Assembly (NCBI RefSeq): GCF_030848805.1
Contig: NC_092358.1
Location: 13,556,433-13,620,432, forward strand
Reading direction: 5' to 3'
From: Temnothorax longispinosus
Taxonomy: Eukaryota; Arthropoda; Insecta; Hymenoptera; Formicidae
DNA: 64,000 nucleotides
The notes under the pieces are model-generated. The model ran no database searches. It saw nothing but the letters and a program-made list of their open reading frames with translations, and had not been told where the DNA came from. This document shows, piece by piece, positions 42,301 to 53,951 of the stretch (positions are counted from its first letter, which is position 1; each line of letters opens with the position of its first letter). The translations under genes and the position numbers were made by a program.

Positions 42301-42674
42301 CTGAATATTACCTTCTGAATATTACCGAATTCTTTAGCGACATTTGACGCGAATATTAATTCTCGCAAGCGTGCATGCGCTGATATTCAGCCGAACGCAA
42401 TTGCTTCGCGATGATTATTGCGATCTCAAACAATTATTATTTTAGCTCTAGAACAATATATTTCTTAATTTCCTCCACATTTTGTAAATTTTTTTACGAT
42501 TATCATGAAAAGAGTCTTTAATTCTTCCACCGTCAATTGATAATTAACCCAATCTACGATTCCACAACGAACAGCATACGTTAGAGCATCAAATCCACAA
42601 GTATTTATAACTTTGACTTTACCAAGATGTGTTTTAATTGGACAAAGACTATTACCATTAATTAATAATGGCAA

Positions 42675-43160
42675 TTTGTGGCAAATCTTTGGATTAGCTA
42701 ATTAGTTCTTAATGTCTGAACATGGTCGAAGATAGGTACCTCTATGTTTTTTCTTATTTAAACCCTTCCAATTTTCTATTTCATTTAAATGCGCGTACAC
42801 ATTTAATGTGATGTCTTTTAAAGTTTCCCTAAAATTAGTCTTTTTTCCATTTTCGTCGTCAGTTTCATCAGTCCCTTTTATTCTTGTTGAACAAAATTGA
42901 GGAGTTGTGCTCAGTATAGATGAATTTTCCGTTTGTTCTTCGATTATAGGATCCGATGCATTTCGAGAACTTAATCCTACAAAACAAAATTGATATTTTT
43001 AGTTTACAAAAAATACAAAACGCAACTATCTATTTATTTTATTTATTCTATTCATTATATTATATTATATATACTATAACTATTTATATTACTATTTATT
43101 CTATTTATTCTATTTATTATATTATATTATATATACTATAACTATTTATATTACTATTTA
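42675..43160. other. Decayed interior of the transposase/USP gene
   Basis: Minus-strand translation gives scattered coding-like pieces but no open frame over 60 codons; 43010-43160 is TTATTATA-rich simple sequence. It lies between the transposase C-terminus and the USP Cys box and probably derives from the same gene or an intron. Confidence 0.4.
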
Positions 43161-44100
43161 TTACAATTTCCCTAACAGATGACGATTGAGTAGTATTTTA
43201 CCTGTATCATCTTCGATAACTATTGGTTCAGTATGCTGTATATGCGTGGGTGAATTTTCATTAATATCGCAGAGCTGATCATAGTGATCATTTTGTGTGT
43301 GCTTTTGACAGTTATGTAATAAATTTTTAGATGAAGATTCTGTGTGAGTGACGTATTTTATCAAACTTGTCGACGAATCATCTGCTTGAACTGAGCACTC
43401 ATTTGATTCCGACAAACCGAAAAATGAGTCTTCTATCGTATTTATTTCTTCATTAAACAAGATGTTTTGTTCTTTTTTATTAAATCGTATGGATTCTTGC
43501 TCCACTGCTTGCAGTTTTACAGTACCCGACAATGCTCTGAGATGCTTAATCACTACTTCGTCAACTCTTTCATTCTTTGCATTAAAAATGTTATGCTTCA
43601 AAGTTTTAAAGTAACTTTCGCTTTTTGCTGAGGTAGCCGTATATAATATTCTTTGATATTGCTGTATATGTTTATCGTGGTTATCATCATATAACCACGG
43701 AATTACTGCTGTCCACAGTAGAAGATATTTACACAAAGTTAATAACCTTCTTCCGAAATCCTCGCTAAAATAGGGATGTAACATTCCACTCTTGTGTACA
43801 AATCCTTTAGCAACGTCTTCAATTTCATCAAAAAAATTTTATAATTGGGCAGCTAGATTTCTTTTCTTCTTTAAAGCTTTGCTCGAAATCATCATATTTA
43901 ATATACAGATTTCCATCTTCATTATTGGTTTTAATTTTATTCGACTGGATCAAATTCAATAATCGTTGACGAGAACTATAGCAACTGCAAGGATTATCTT
44001 CTTCACCATCTTCTTCAGAAAAAGCCACACACAAAATATCAATAAGCAATTGTCTGAACTCCTTAACAGATGTTTCGTTGGTGAGTATGGCAACGCATCG
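43161..44100 (-). pseudogene. Transposase-like protein, C-terminal part
   Basis: Frame 44049-43828 (MLIDILCVAFSEEDGEED…) and frame 43784-43161. The latter contains LLTLCKYLLLWTAVIPWL, SAKSESYFKTLKHNIFNAKN and RVDEVVIKHLRALSGTVKLQ, then a disordered Ser/Asp/Asn/His-rich tail. AESYFK-type motifs with a helix after them resemble the end of MULE-like transposases of insects and aphids (SSRVEAEFKNLK-type), where the last catalytic acidic residue lies. Here Glu in SESYFKTLK could be that residue. I rate the family assignment as tentative. Confidence 0.45.
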
Positions 44101-44121
44101 TACAAAAAAATGTTTTAAGCT

Positions 44122-44710
44122 TGTTCGCGAAATCGCTGACTTTTCCCGGCGATGGAAGCGGGATGAGAAGGACGCGCGTGGAAGGTGTTAACTAATTATT
44201 TCTTTTATTTTTTGTCAGACCACAGTCTGAGCCGTCTTTAATGCGTCAAAAATATACAATCTGACCTGAGAAACGATGAGCGGTGTATAAATGAGAAGTC
44301 TTTTTGAGTCCGTGTACGCGAGAGGCGATTATATCAATCGCCGTCCTCTTGATGAGTCGCCCGTGAGCCGGTGAGACACGTGGCGATCGGCACTCGCGCA
44401 CGTGTGAGCTTGATCGGTCGTGTTGAGGCACTAGAGCTGATGGGTAGCCTCTTTCACACTTTAGGATGCAATCAAGGCAGCGTGGTAACTGCGATATGTA
44501 CTTCTAAGCGGAGTCACAACGAGAAACGTAAAGAGCACACATTATACGTCTCGTCACTGAGCGACCATATTGTACTCTGTCTATCGCGAGGAAGACGTTG
44601 GCGATGAGCGCGCCCGTGCTTGCGCAAGCTGCCGCGTCGATCCGGCCTGTCGATATCCGATCGATGCTGCCATCTGATCGGACGGCGCAACGTGAACGGA
44701 ATCTCGAACA
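44122..44710 (-). mobile_element. Solo LTR of the BEL/Pao-1 family, minus strand, TSD AAGCT
   Basis: On the minus strand it starts TGTTCGAGATTCCGTTCACG and ends AGCGATTTCGCGAACA, 589 bp. AAGCT at 44117-44121 is repeated at 44711-44715. It interrupts the transposase-like gene between 44100 and 44716. Confidence 0.9.
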
Positions 44711-44715
44711 AAGCT

Positions 44716-46112
44716 CATATTTGTTTTAAAACAAGGCCAGCGAGTTACGAGCTTTATTAAATGCGCTATATCAATTCACAGCATACACATTTTTTTCAGA
44801 TGATGGTATCTTTGAAGCAGTTCTAAGTTGTTGAAAAAAATTGTCAATAAACTTTGTCAATCTTCTTTCATTAAAGGCAAGGCTTCCTGCATTTAATAAA
44901 TCCAGTGAAAAATCGCTTACAAATTGCTTTGGAGGATGCCCACCAGTTCTTAGAAATGCTCGCATCCAATGTGCTAACCAATTCGCGTCATGTCGAGAAG
45001 AAATCATTTGATATACTGGAAGTGTTTTCCCCAAAAAGTCAGCTATGGCTTGATATAGATAAATTACTTGTCCAGAATATTCTATAGGTCTACAAATAGA
45101 TCCAGTAGCATCGAAACTTACACTACCGACCGAGTTTTTTTTTAAATGTATTATTTAATGTAATTTGCTCGGGAAGCCAATACATAATATAAAAATTGTT
45201 CTCACTAAAATCACGGATACTTTCATTAAATTCTGTACTTGTATATTTTAAATCTCGAAATTGTATCGCATTGACAGCAGGCTTCACATTTAAATCTTTA
45301 TCTTTTTCTTGTTGTTTAGCTTTTCGTAAGACATGTTTGAAATATAAAAATGCTGGTTCCACGCCACCAAATTTCATTTCGCAATCTGCAATTTCACGGC
45401 GCCACATGTACGTCGACTTTGCTGTTATTTCCGTCGCAATAACCCGTCTATTAGTTCCTCGTAATTGTCTTCTTTTTTTTGTGGACAATATCCCTTGTAT
45501 CCCAAGCCGATACGATAATATTTATTCCGTCGTTTGTTGGTGGAGTTTCACTGTATAAATAAATTTCGGTCTTGCATTCACGACAAAATCCTTTTATAGT
45601 TAAATATACTTCGCCATTAATTTTCCACAATTAATTTTTGACTTGAATGCGAATGGGCATGGAAGTTCAAATTGATTCCAAATCTTATAATAAATTTAGT
45701 CCGACCAGCCAGGTTCCAAGACATCGTAAGTTCGAGAATTGTACTTCTTAGGATGAGCCCCAAGTGAGTTCCATTCTTTTTTAGTTAGATGGAATGCGCA
45801 CTTTATTGGTCGTAAATCATGTTTTGGCTTAGACATCGACCAATTATCATTTTTAGACGTTAAAACTTTTCTTTTTTTTTTTAAATAAATCCGCTTCTGT
45901 TAAGTTATGAAGCCGACTGAAAACGCCATTTCGATTTTGATTAAGATATAGATATAAATAATTTTTGCTTATGGATAAATTTAAATTGTTTACAGCCAGA
46001 TCTCAGACCGGATCATTCCACAAAACCATATCACCATTTTTTTTTGAAGAAAATTTAGATCTTCTAAAGCATGATAAATTTCGTCAGGCGTTTTTCTGGG
46101 TTTGCAAGGCAT
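44716..46112 (-). pseudogene. Transposase-like protein, N-terminal and core part
   Basis: An ATG at 46112 opens MPCKPRKTPDEIYHALED. After frameshifts, KKRRQLRGTNRRVIATEI and CEMKFGGVEPAFLYF are in the frame 45488-45123. VSFDATGSICRPI lies at about 45120-45080 (a candidate first catalytic Asp, DAT), and FLGKTLPVYQMISSRHDANW, PKQFVSDFSLDLLNAGSLAF (second Asp candidate, SDFS) in 45034-44771. D-A-T and S-D-x-S positions fit the MULE/RNase-H-like transposase plan that I know from aphid and ant repeat proteins. The 3' part continues beyond the solo LTR. Confidence 0.55.
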
Positions 46113-46414
46113 TTTCAGTCATTATATTTCTATTTAACAATTAGTATTGTTCGACACTTGAAGAAACTAGATGCTGAAATACAGAAAAAGATAATAAAAA
46201 TTGAAATAATTTGTCCATAACCAATATGTAAAAACATAATAAGTTAAAATCGAATAAGGCAGCTTGAAAAATACTTTTTCTTTAAGTGTAATAAAACACT
46301 AAAAATTTCAAATTTTATTTTAATTAAAGACTATAATTGATAATCTCAAAAGAGTAATAACCTAACCTAAAAGATCTGTTCAAATATTTGTTTACCTACA
46401 AATATACATATATA
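46113..46414. other. AT-rich, no gene seen
   Basis: Upstream side of the transposase-like gene. No promoter element stands out and no terminal inverted repeat could be matched to the 41-kb end. Confidence 0.4.
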
Positions 46415-46566
46415 TGTAGGTCCGGAAGTATGTTCCGGGACTTTTATTTTTGATATCGGTATATTCCAGGACATTTGGCAGTTTCCAGGACTCTCCTGGA
46501 AAAAATTTATGTCCTACGGCAATTTTCGGGACAGTTTTTTGAATCTGATTACATATATATGCGTTA
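46415..46566. mobile_element. MITE copy 2, truncated by gypsy-2
   Basis: Collinear with the first 152 bp of the 21405 copy (TGTAGGTCCGGAAGTATG start), about 95% alike by eye. It stops at GCGTTA, where the gypsy-2 LTR begins, so the MITE was there first. Confidence 0.85.
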
Positions 46567-46747
46567 TGTTATACTTGGGATGGCCGGGGTAACTTATTAA
46601 CAACACTATACGTAATTGAATACTCGTTCTTTATTCGGACGTTCACTGCTCGCTGTCTCGTGTGTTAATGCTTCCGTCCGTTACTCTAACAACGCCATCT
46701 CACGCTTACTCGCTCACATACATTTTAGGGCTTATACATATGTAACA
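46567..46747 (-). repeat. 3' LTR of gypsy-2
   Basis: 181 bp, minus-strand start TGTTACATATG, end CAAGTATAACA. A polypurine tract GAAAGGGGAGGA (minus) stands immediately before it (46759-46748). Only this end of the element is present. Confidence 0.75.
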
Positions 46748-46784
46748 TCCTCCCCTTTCTCAGAATAAACGTTTACCTTACAGT

Positions 46785-47660
46785 CTATATTACATTTGTG
46801 TCTTGACGTACAAAAGTCTTTGGTAATAAGTAATAAATTGCACGTTGCTTGAAACCTACTCCATTATATAATCCTTTTGGTAACTTTCTGTCTCGTACAG
46901 GCCTACTTTGCGTTACATTAAGATCAGCACTTGGTTCTGACTTCGTTGCAACAACAGAATCATCCTGCGACTCCGATTCGGTTTTTAGTAGAACAGTGTC
47001 ACCTAATTTCACCTCACTTTCTTTCGCATTGTTTCGCAAATCATATCGCTCTTTACTTTTAAGCTTTTTCCAAGCATCCCTATCTCTAATAGCTTCATCT
47101 AGATTATTTCTGATCCCTTGAAATTCTGGCATTTTAGTTTTTATCTTTCGACCGAACATTAGTTCCGCTGGCGAAACCCCTGTCGATGCTTGTGGAGATA
47201 AGCGATACATAAGCAGATAGTCTAATATCTCTTGTTTCCAGTTTTTTCGTTCGAGCTGTGCAATTTTTATGCGTTTAAGAAGACTGCGATTTTGTCTTTC
47301 GACTTCCCCATTCGCTTGGGGCCAGTACGGCGCTACATGAACAAGTTTAATACCGCACCTAGACGTGTATTCCCTTATTTCTTTGCTCACTAATTGTTTT
47401 CCGTTATCAGATATTAACCTATTCGGATAACCATACCTCGCGAATATATGTTTCAATGTATTAATAATTGCTGCCGACGTAATTGATTGCATTATCTCTA
47501 TTTCATAGAACTTACTGTAATAATCAATAATCACAAATATAAAATCTCCGGAAGGCAAAGGCTCAAGGAGATCCATCGCTAAACATTCCCACGAACTATC
47601 CGGCAGCGCGTTTGGTTTCAACGGTGAGATATTAGAGTGTATGAAGTTAGCCCCCCTTTT
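46785..47660 (-). pseudogene. Gypsy-2 integrase, 5'-truncated
   Basis: SSWECLAMDLLEPLPSGDFI near residue 43 has the first core Asp, RLISDNGKQLVSKEI near residue 100 the second, and HVAPYWPQANGEVERQNRSL near 127 the Glu. SPAELMFGRKIKTKMPEF and a GPY-like tail (KLGDTVLLKTES) follow, ending TFVRQDTNVI. The core is intact as read. The frame enters unrelated repeat sequence at about 47660, so the upstream pol has been lost. The open frame lists 312 codons but the first about 20 belong to that repeat. Confidence 0.85.
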
Positions 47661-47995
47661 TTTGAAATTCATATTTTTGAAAGTTGTTCCAGGTTGTTCT
47701 GACTTTGTACTACATTGTTCCAAAACGATATTCCTTAATTCTCAACAGTTTTTTAATAAAATAAAAAAAAACGATTTTTTTGGCTGGCCCCCCTTTTTTC
47801 GAAAATCGAAATTTTTTTATTGCTACAGATTGTTCTAGTTGTTCCAAACATTGTTCCAAAGTATTAGTTCGATTGGTTAAAAATTTTAAGAGATATTGAA
47901 AAAAGAAAAATTTTTAAAATAACAGTTTTGGCCATTTATTCGTAAACAAAATGACTTACAAAACTGCCGATCTAGAACATATTTCTAACCGCGTA
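47661..47995. other. AT-rich repeat flank, no gene
   Basis: Runs of C/T and T (CCCCCCTTTTTTT at two places, 47650 and 47790) with GTTCCA and TTGTTCC words, which also occur in the tandem repeat that follows. No coding signal. Confidence 0.5.
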
Positions 47996-48360
47996 GAACA
48001 ACTCAGAACAAAATTTTTAAGACTAGAACAAGAACCTAAAGGGTACTTTACTCTTCATCGGAAATATTATTTTTCAATTTTCTTCGTTAAAAATCTTGTT
48101 CCAGGCTTCCCGCTTTAAAACTATCGTGTTCTCCATTGGAACAACTCAGAACAAAATTTTTAAGACTAGAACAAGAACCTAAAGGGTACTTTACTCTTCA
48201 TCAAAAATATTATTTTTCAATTTTCTTCATTAAAAATCTTGTTCCAGGCTTCCCGCTTTAAAACTATCGTGTTCTCCACTGGAACAACTCAACAAAATTT
48301 CTAAGACCAGAACAAGAACCTAAAGGGTACTTTAATCTTCATCGGAAATATTATTTTTCC
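47996..48360. repeat. 143-bp tandem repeat, 2.6 units
   Basis: GAACAACTC at 47996, 48139 and 48282, exactly 143 bp apart. Each is followed by AACAAGAACCTAAAGGGTAC and ATTATTTTTC. The third unit is cut short. Confidence 0.9.
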
Positions 48361-49149
48361 GCAATGCGCATGCGCAGATATCAATAACCATATAGCACAC
48401 GATGCATCGCGCATGCGCATTGCAGGCGATTAGGATCCACTACCTTTCTTTCTCACATGACACGGCTTGTTCCACGGAGGTATAGTCAATGCCCCTTCCA
48501 GTTATAGTATATGTTCTAAGGTGAAGGCCCTTAAGGCTTTCGCACACGAATTGCCATAAACGTAAAACGTAAAGGTAAGCTATTCTAGAAGACGATAGAG
48601 TAATGAATCATTACTAATGATACAGCTAGTTGGTCGTAAGCAGAAGTAAGCAAGATTTCAACCGGTCAAAATCCTATTTACTTCTGCTTACGGTCTATTT
48701 CTATCATTTAAAACATATACGTACTACTGGACCGCGCGTTGCACTCTTCATACAGTGGCGCCGAGTTGAGAGACAATGATAGCATAGTTTGACCACGCGT
48801 GTGGAGGTCTCAAGGAGATCTCACTTATACGGGTTAGCGTCCCTATAATAAGAGTTAAACTAATGTAGTAAAGATTTTTAATTGTTCCGCCATTTATAGC
48901 CAAGAAGTTAGTGAGAGTGAGACAAAGCTATAACGTTGTCTTAAAGTCCGTATCGGACTACGGATTGGGATTAAGATTGGATTGAAATTTAATCAATCAG
49001 AGTAGTACTGATCTCAAGTTCAGTAAACTTTTAATTGGTGAAACGATCCAATCCCAATCCGTAGTCTGATACGGGAATAAGGGTGCAGTCTCACGTAGAA
49101 GAAAAAGCGGAACGGAAAAGCGGAATGGAAAGGAAGCATAGTAGGGGGT
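48361..49149. other. Non-coding stretch with three inverted repeats
   Basis: No gene seen. Perfect arms 48361-48375 / 48409-48423 (GCAATGCGCATGCGC), perfect arms 48635-48649 / 48678-48692 (CGTAAGCAGAAGTAA), and 25-bp arms with one mismatch 48948-48972 / 49050-49074. These are hairpins of small MITE-like elements or remnants. Confidence 0.7.
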
Positions 49150-49314
49150 AACTAATCAAGCTCTAGAACACCGTGACCGCCGGGGCACGAAGCCCTCGGG
49201 GCACGCGCTCCGCCTAACCGAGTAAGTAAGGAAACGATGAAAGTAGTGGTATTTCACCGGCGATGTTGCCATCTCCCACTTATGCTACACCTCTCATGTC
49301 TCCTTACAGTGCCA

Positions 49315-49353
<39 letters not shown>

Positions 49354-49410
49354 ATTTTTCCAAGCCCGTTCCCTTGGCAGTGGTTTTGCTAGATAGTAGA
49401 TAGGGATAGT

Positions 49411-49441
<31 letters not shown>

Positions 49442-49442
49442 T

Positions 49443-49483
<41 letters not shown>
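49150..49483 (-). rRNA. 28S rRNA fragment (pseudogene) with R1/R2 target region
   Basis: The minus strand reads ATGACTCTCTTAAGGTAGCC, CCTCGTCATCTAATTA, GCGCATGAATGGATTAACGA, CTGTTGAGCTTGACTCTAGT and CACTACTTTCATCGTTTCC, the conserved 28S region around the R2 and R1 insertion sites. Several changes from the conserved sequence (for example T for C in CTAGCAAAACCA, ACTATCCC for CTGTCCC) show that it is a decayed copy. It ends 13-14 bases on the 5' side of the R2 site and has no R1 or R2 insert. A single fragment of about 330 bp, not a rDNA unit. Confidence 0.88.
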
Positions 49484-49963
49484 TTGAGAACATTGTAATT
49501 TGTGGTACTATTTCATAGATATTTCTACAAAAAAATAACTACCCGAGTCAAAATTTTTCTCCTATTTTCGACCTCAATGTTTAATCTAACACCTACTTTC
49601 GACCAAAATGTTCGACCTAACACCTACTTTGATACTATAAGCAGTCACATCACCTTATTTTGAACCTCTTCAACCTCTGGCTCCTATTTAGAATCTGACA
49701 ATTCTGTTTGAAAAGAAATCATGCTCCTACTTTAATGTTCCCAACGTTTTCTTAGTTTATTTATTGCATTTAGTTTATTTTTATTATTATAAGTTTATTA
49801 TATTTTTGATTAAATATTATATATGATTTATTAAACGTTTATAATAACGTTTATAATAAATGTTTATATATATATATATATATATATAATAACGGCTTTT
49901 TCTATTTATTAATTTAATCAAAAATAATAAAAAAAAATTAAAAGAAATATGTATGTATGTATT

Positions 49964-52089
49964 GTGACGTTGCGGCTCGCCGCACCGTCGCGGCGCCCCG
50001 CCGCCGTCACAAGGCGCGGAATTTCGCGCCCAGAGACGGACCAGGGAGGCAACGACGAGATCTCCAGGGGTCGTATTTAATCGCGTTTCCGCATTCTGAT
50101 TACCTTCTTTTGTTTTTTTTTATGCAATGTAATACGCGCGGCACCTCACCCACACCACGGCAAACCTTCGAGGGAGTATTTGGCGAAGGAAATCAAGGAC
50201 GATCGATAACCAAGGAGGGGTGGCAAACACGGAAGCAGCAGAGATCGCGGGCTGGCGAGAGCAACGCGGCAGGCGGGCGGCACGTGCGGCAGCGACGGAC
50301 GAGGCCGCCGATAGCGGGGCCCCAAGCGCTTGGGTAAAAACCCGGCTCCAGCAAATGATCTCCACAAAACACCGACCCACGGGGTGGCTGGCCACCGCCC
50401 CAGGGTCAAACCGGAGGCACACCGGCACGAGCGAAGTTCCGTCCGCCGCTAAGGACAAAAATTTGAGGAGTCGCACGCCGCCGAGGGACCGTTGCCCGCC
50501 CCCGAAGGATCTCGTATCGACAGCACTGCGCCGGGACACCGCGGGCTTGCAAGCTCGCGCCCGATTGGCTTGCGCGCCCCTCCGGAAAGGGTACCGTATC
50601 GATTCCGCAATCGAGCGGGTTTAGCGTTTTACTCTCTGGTCGTCCGTCGGCGAGATACGTTTTGCTAAGATACGCGATAGCCACCCCGAGTCGGGTATTT
50701 CGATCGTTGTCTGGCGGATCGAGGATCGTTGGTGGAAGGTGACGGCGAGGAGCCCAGGAGGAGGCGTATCACCGGTGAGGTTGCCCGTAAATCGCGATAT
50801 GTAAAGCCACGACACCGCCCTCCGGTGCACGCTCTCGCTCGGGATAACGCATGTCAAGATCGAGTGTAATTTCGCGATCGATAACGAGAGCGAAGGGCCT
50901 CGGGATGGTATCGTGGCCGCGGAACCGTGGTACAAGCGTTATGGCGAATCCCTGGAGGTCGCGATAGGCGTTAATGAGTTCGATATCGCGAGTATATTGC
51001 GTTGTCCTCGCGACCTTGGTGTACGGCCGCCTACGGGCCGGTACTTCGTAAATTGCGTTACCGTTTCTTCGCGTCGGGAAATTCTTGTGTTCGAGCGTCG
51101 GTGTTAGCGTATCAATTTGTGTTCGGATCTCGTTATTACGGGTTGATAATTGTGTTTGCGTTGGGACGTCGATGGCATTGTTAATTGCGGTCGAATGTCG
51201 TTCCCGCTGATTGATTAATTATGTTAAACTTGTACTCGCGTTAAGAAATTACCGGCGTTCACACGTTTCGTGCGTTTAGATGTTACTTGCGTAGTTCTTC
51301 ATGGCGTTCCGTGGTTATTAGCGATATCGCGACTTGCTTGGTTAAATGACTCGGCGCCTCCCCGTTGCGCCCGAGCAGAATCACTCGCGTTAGGTTAAGA
51401 TATCATTGCGACAGAGTTTTCGTACGGTTCCGGACGTGGTTTTCACGCAATCCAAGCGTGACGTACCATTATTTCGCGACATTTTGCGTTGAACCTCACT
51501 CTCATTAGTGATATTAAGTGTAGTATTCTTGCGTATTATAACTTTCGACTCGAATGATTAATTGTTTGAGAATAGCGCCTTCAGCGTGTTTATTAGAGAC
51601 TCAATTAATACTCCGTGGGTGTCTCGCGTCCGCATTAATATTATTTCTGTTAGATGAATCCAGACCCCCCGCCACCGGCTATTCTTGATTTATTTATTGA
51701 AGTTATCTTGTGTTTGATCGAAGCCGGATGGATAAACGTTGTTATTTTCTCGACAACCAGTACTCAATAAATGTTATTTTCTTTGTTATCTGACTGAGTA
51801 TGAAATTAACGTGTCACCCCGCCGAATATCGCGCTGCCCTTCATTAACCCCGCCCGTGATTAGGTCAAGCTAGCCGATTCCACGCACCTCCATACTTCGT
51901 TGCGTCTCGTTTAGGTTTTCGCGATTTCGTGGACGCGAATGTACGCGTCTGGCGCCCAACATTCGGAACATTTCGTGGAGTATCGGAGGTGCGAGGAAAT
52001 CACTGGAGAGGCCAACCATCCCGCTCTCCTAAGTCCTTTTGATCCGGCACACGTCCCGGAGCGGTCCGGGAGTGCAAAAAGTCGTGACA
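49964..52089 (+). mobile_element. LTR-like insertion of 2.1 kb flanked by GTATGTAT
   Basis: Starts TGTGACGTTGCGG, ends AAAAAGTCGTGACA. GTATGTAT at 49956-49963 recurs at 52090-52097. It is GC-rich at the left and unlike the flanking AT-rich DNA. Open frames at 49957-50337, 50220-50624 and, on the minus strand, 50120-50539 overlap in three frames and have no recognisable domain. A PBS-like TGGCGCCCAACATTCGG lies at 51950-51966, so part of it may be LTR plus leader of a gypsy element rather than one solo LTR. Confidence 0.5.
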
Positions 52090-52339
52090 GTATGTATGAG
52101 TACGCATGCGTATATGTGCAACTAAAGGTAGGAAATTTTAAATATATACAAAACTATTACAAAACATCTTTCTTTTTGTTATTACTTCTTATAATTACTT
52201 ATCTTCATATATTTACATATTACTAAATTTACGATAATTGAATATGGACTGGTATTTATTTATTCAAACTCTTGCCCAATCAGCAGACAATGTTTTTTAA
52301 ATGTGTTTTTAATATTCATTTTTTATTAATTATACATTT

Positions 52340-52700
52340 GTACAATTCATTGTAAAAATAATATTTATTTAATGTTTATTAAATTTTTATTTCACATTAA
52401 TTGTTCATTTGAAGTAATAATTTAGAAAAAATGTTTATTTAACGTTTATTTAATATTTGTTTTACATTAGTAAGTTATTTGCAATAAGTTAAAAAAACAT
52501 TTATTTAACATTTATTCGACATTACTTTAATATTTATTTTACATTAACTATTTATTTGCCATAATGATTTAAAAAAACATTTATTTAACATTTATTCGAC
52601 AGTAATGTAATATTTATTTTACATTAATTATTTATTTGCAATAATGATTTAAAGAAACATTTACTTAACATTTATTTAATATTAATTTAATATTTACTTT
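52340..52700. repeat. About 79-bp AT-rich tandem repeat, 4-5 units
   Basis: CATTTATTTAACATTTATT recurs near 52498, 52578 and 52657 with TATTTATTTTACATTAA-TATTTATTTGC between. Earlier units (52370-52490) are more diverged. Confidence 0.8.
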
Positions 52701-53945
52701 AAATATTACTTACTTCAGATATTGCGCTCGAATTCCTTCGCGTTTTGTGAACGCCCGATCGTTTCATTCAGATGTAGATGGCGCGACGCGTGAGTCGCCA
52801 CTTTCAAAGCGCCCCCACTCCTTTCTCACTCTTGTTCAGTGTTCAGTGTCATGGCCGCTTTTGCTGCGTTTCTTCGGACGAGATGAGTACGTTTTCTTTC
52901 TTTCGTAACTGATTGAGCTAAGCGGCACATATTCTGGAGATCAACCGAGCGAGATTCGATTTCCCAAGGAGAACTCACCGCCAGGAAAAGGAGAGCTGCG
53001 GCAACTCGCGTCCGAGAGGAAGAATTGAGGCGAGGAGTCCGGTCCAGCGAGCAGGGCCCTTCCGATATTCTCATTTGGGACGCCATATTGGAAGATCGAC
53101 ATTGTTCATAGTAGTACAAGGAGCTCTGCAAGGTTAATCTCGTCTTGAGATCTTGGAATTGCTCTTATTCTTGTGACTCTGGTTTATATTCTGGCCCTAG
53201 AATTTATCTCGTAGACAAGGCCCCCCTCTCTTTTCTTCTCTTTTCTTTTCTTACTTTGATTTCAATCGGTAATCCAGACTCCTTAATTCCGTATTATTAA
53301 TATTATTTGTTAAATGACATTTGTGATATGCGATTAGTTATTTGGTATTAAGGTATTAATTTTAAGTTTTATTAGTATTAAGATATTTTATTTTAAGATA
53401 CTCACAATCAGTATCAAGACATTTCTCAATTTTAATTTTAATTTTGTTGAAACTAAATTTTAATTTTAATTTTTATTAAGATACAATACATATATTAATT
53501 GTTTTAAATAATTAAACATTTTTTTTTTCGTTATGATATAATATGAGCTTAATTTAGATAGTATGCAAGAGTACATGAACAAGTAGATAAAAAAGTGTAA
53601 GCAAATAAATATATGTTCCTTTGTACCTTAGAAACAAACGTGTGCGATCTCTTAGATTTTTTCTGACTCTCCCCCCTATATGCTATTTACCACATTATCA
53701 TATTAACATGCTTTATGTCATGTATATTATCGGTGACTTGCAGTGGAGTTTTTATTTAAGTTGTGTTTCATATGGTTAATAAAAAAAAGATTTATTATAT
53801 AAATTTTATAACATTATTAATTGTGATACATGTATGTCTATATGTATCTGATTAATTAACAATGTTATAAAATATTTTGCGGTAATATTTTTTTAATATT
53901 AAAAATCTTAGATTCTAAATAATAAATCTAGATAAATATTGCATT
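52701..53945. other. No supported gene
   Basis: A GC-normal island at 52730-53130 with a minus frame 52826-53131 (101 codons) and, on the plus strand, only short ATG frames (52850). I recognise no domain. 53230-53900 is AT-rich with TTTTAATTTTAATTTT runs near 53430-53480. It might be a promoter and leader of a retroelement, but nothing decides it. Confidence 0.35.
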
Positions 53946-53951
53946 TAACAG

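Larger units (their letters stand above)
41166..42674 (-). pseudogene. Transposon-borne ubiquitin-protease-like (USP) domain
   Basis: Reading on the minus strand: INGNSLCPIKT … VINTCGFDALTYAV at 42660-42560 looks like a Cys box (NTC-F-AL). After an inserted LTR-like element come ECPKCKSTKI (about 41615-41590) and YKCRRCKVEKN (about 41490-41450), a split CxxC…CxxC zinc ribbon. FDAIGHYRCYVKKSTGKWEM lies at about 41270-41210, a His box. Cys box, zinc ribbon and His box in this order are the plan of ubiquitin-specific proteases (C19). Frameshifts and insertions separate the parts, so it is dead. An OTU or other papain-like fold is possible. Confidence 0.55.

Noticed and set aside
49150..49483. 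Functional rDNA unit
   Set aside because: Only about 330 bp, several substitutions in invariant positions, and no flanking rRNA sequence.
52340..52700. CRISPR-like array
   Set aside because: Units are contiguous tandem copies without unique spacers, in a eukaryotic context. The same holds for 47996-48360 and 56722-57050.
52826..53131. Host gene start in the GC-normal island
   Set aside because: No recognisable protein, no clear splice pattern, and frames on both strands.
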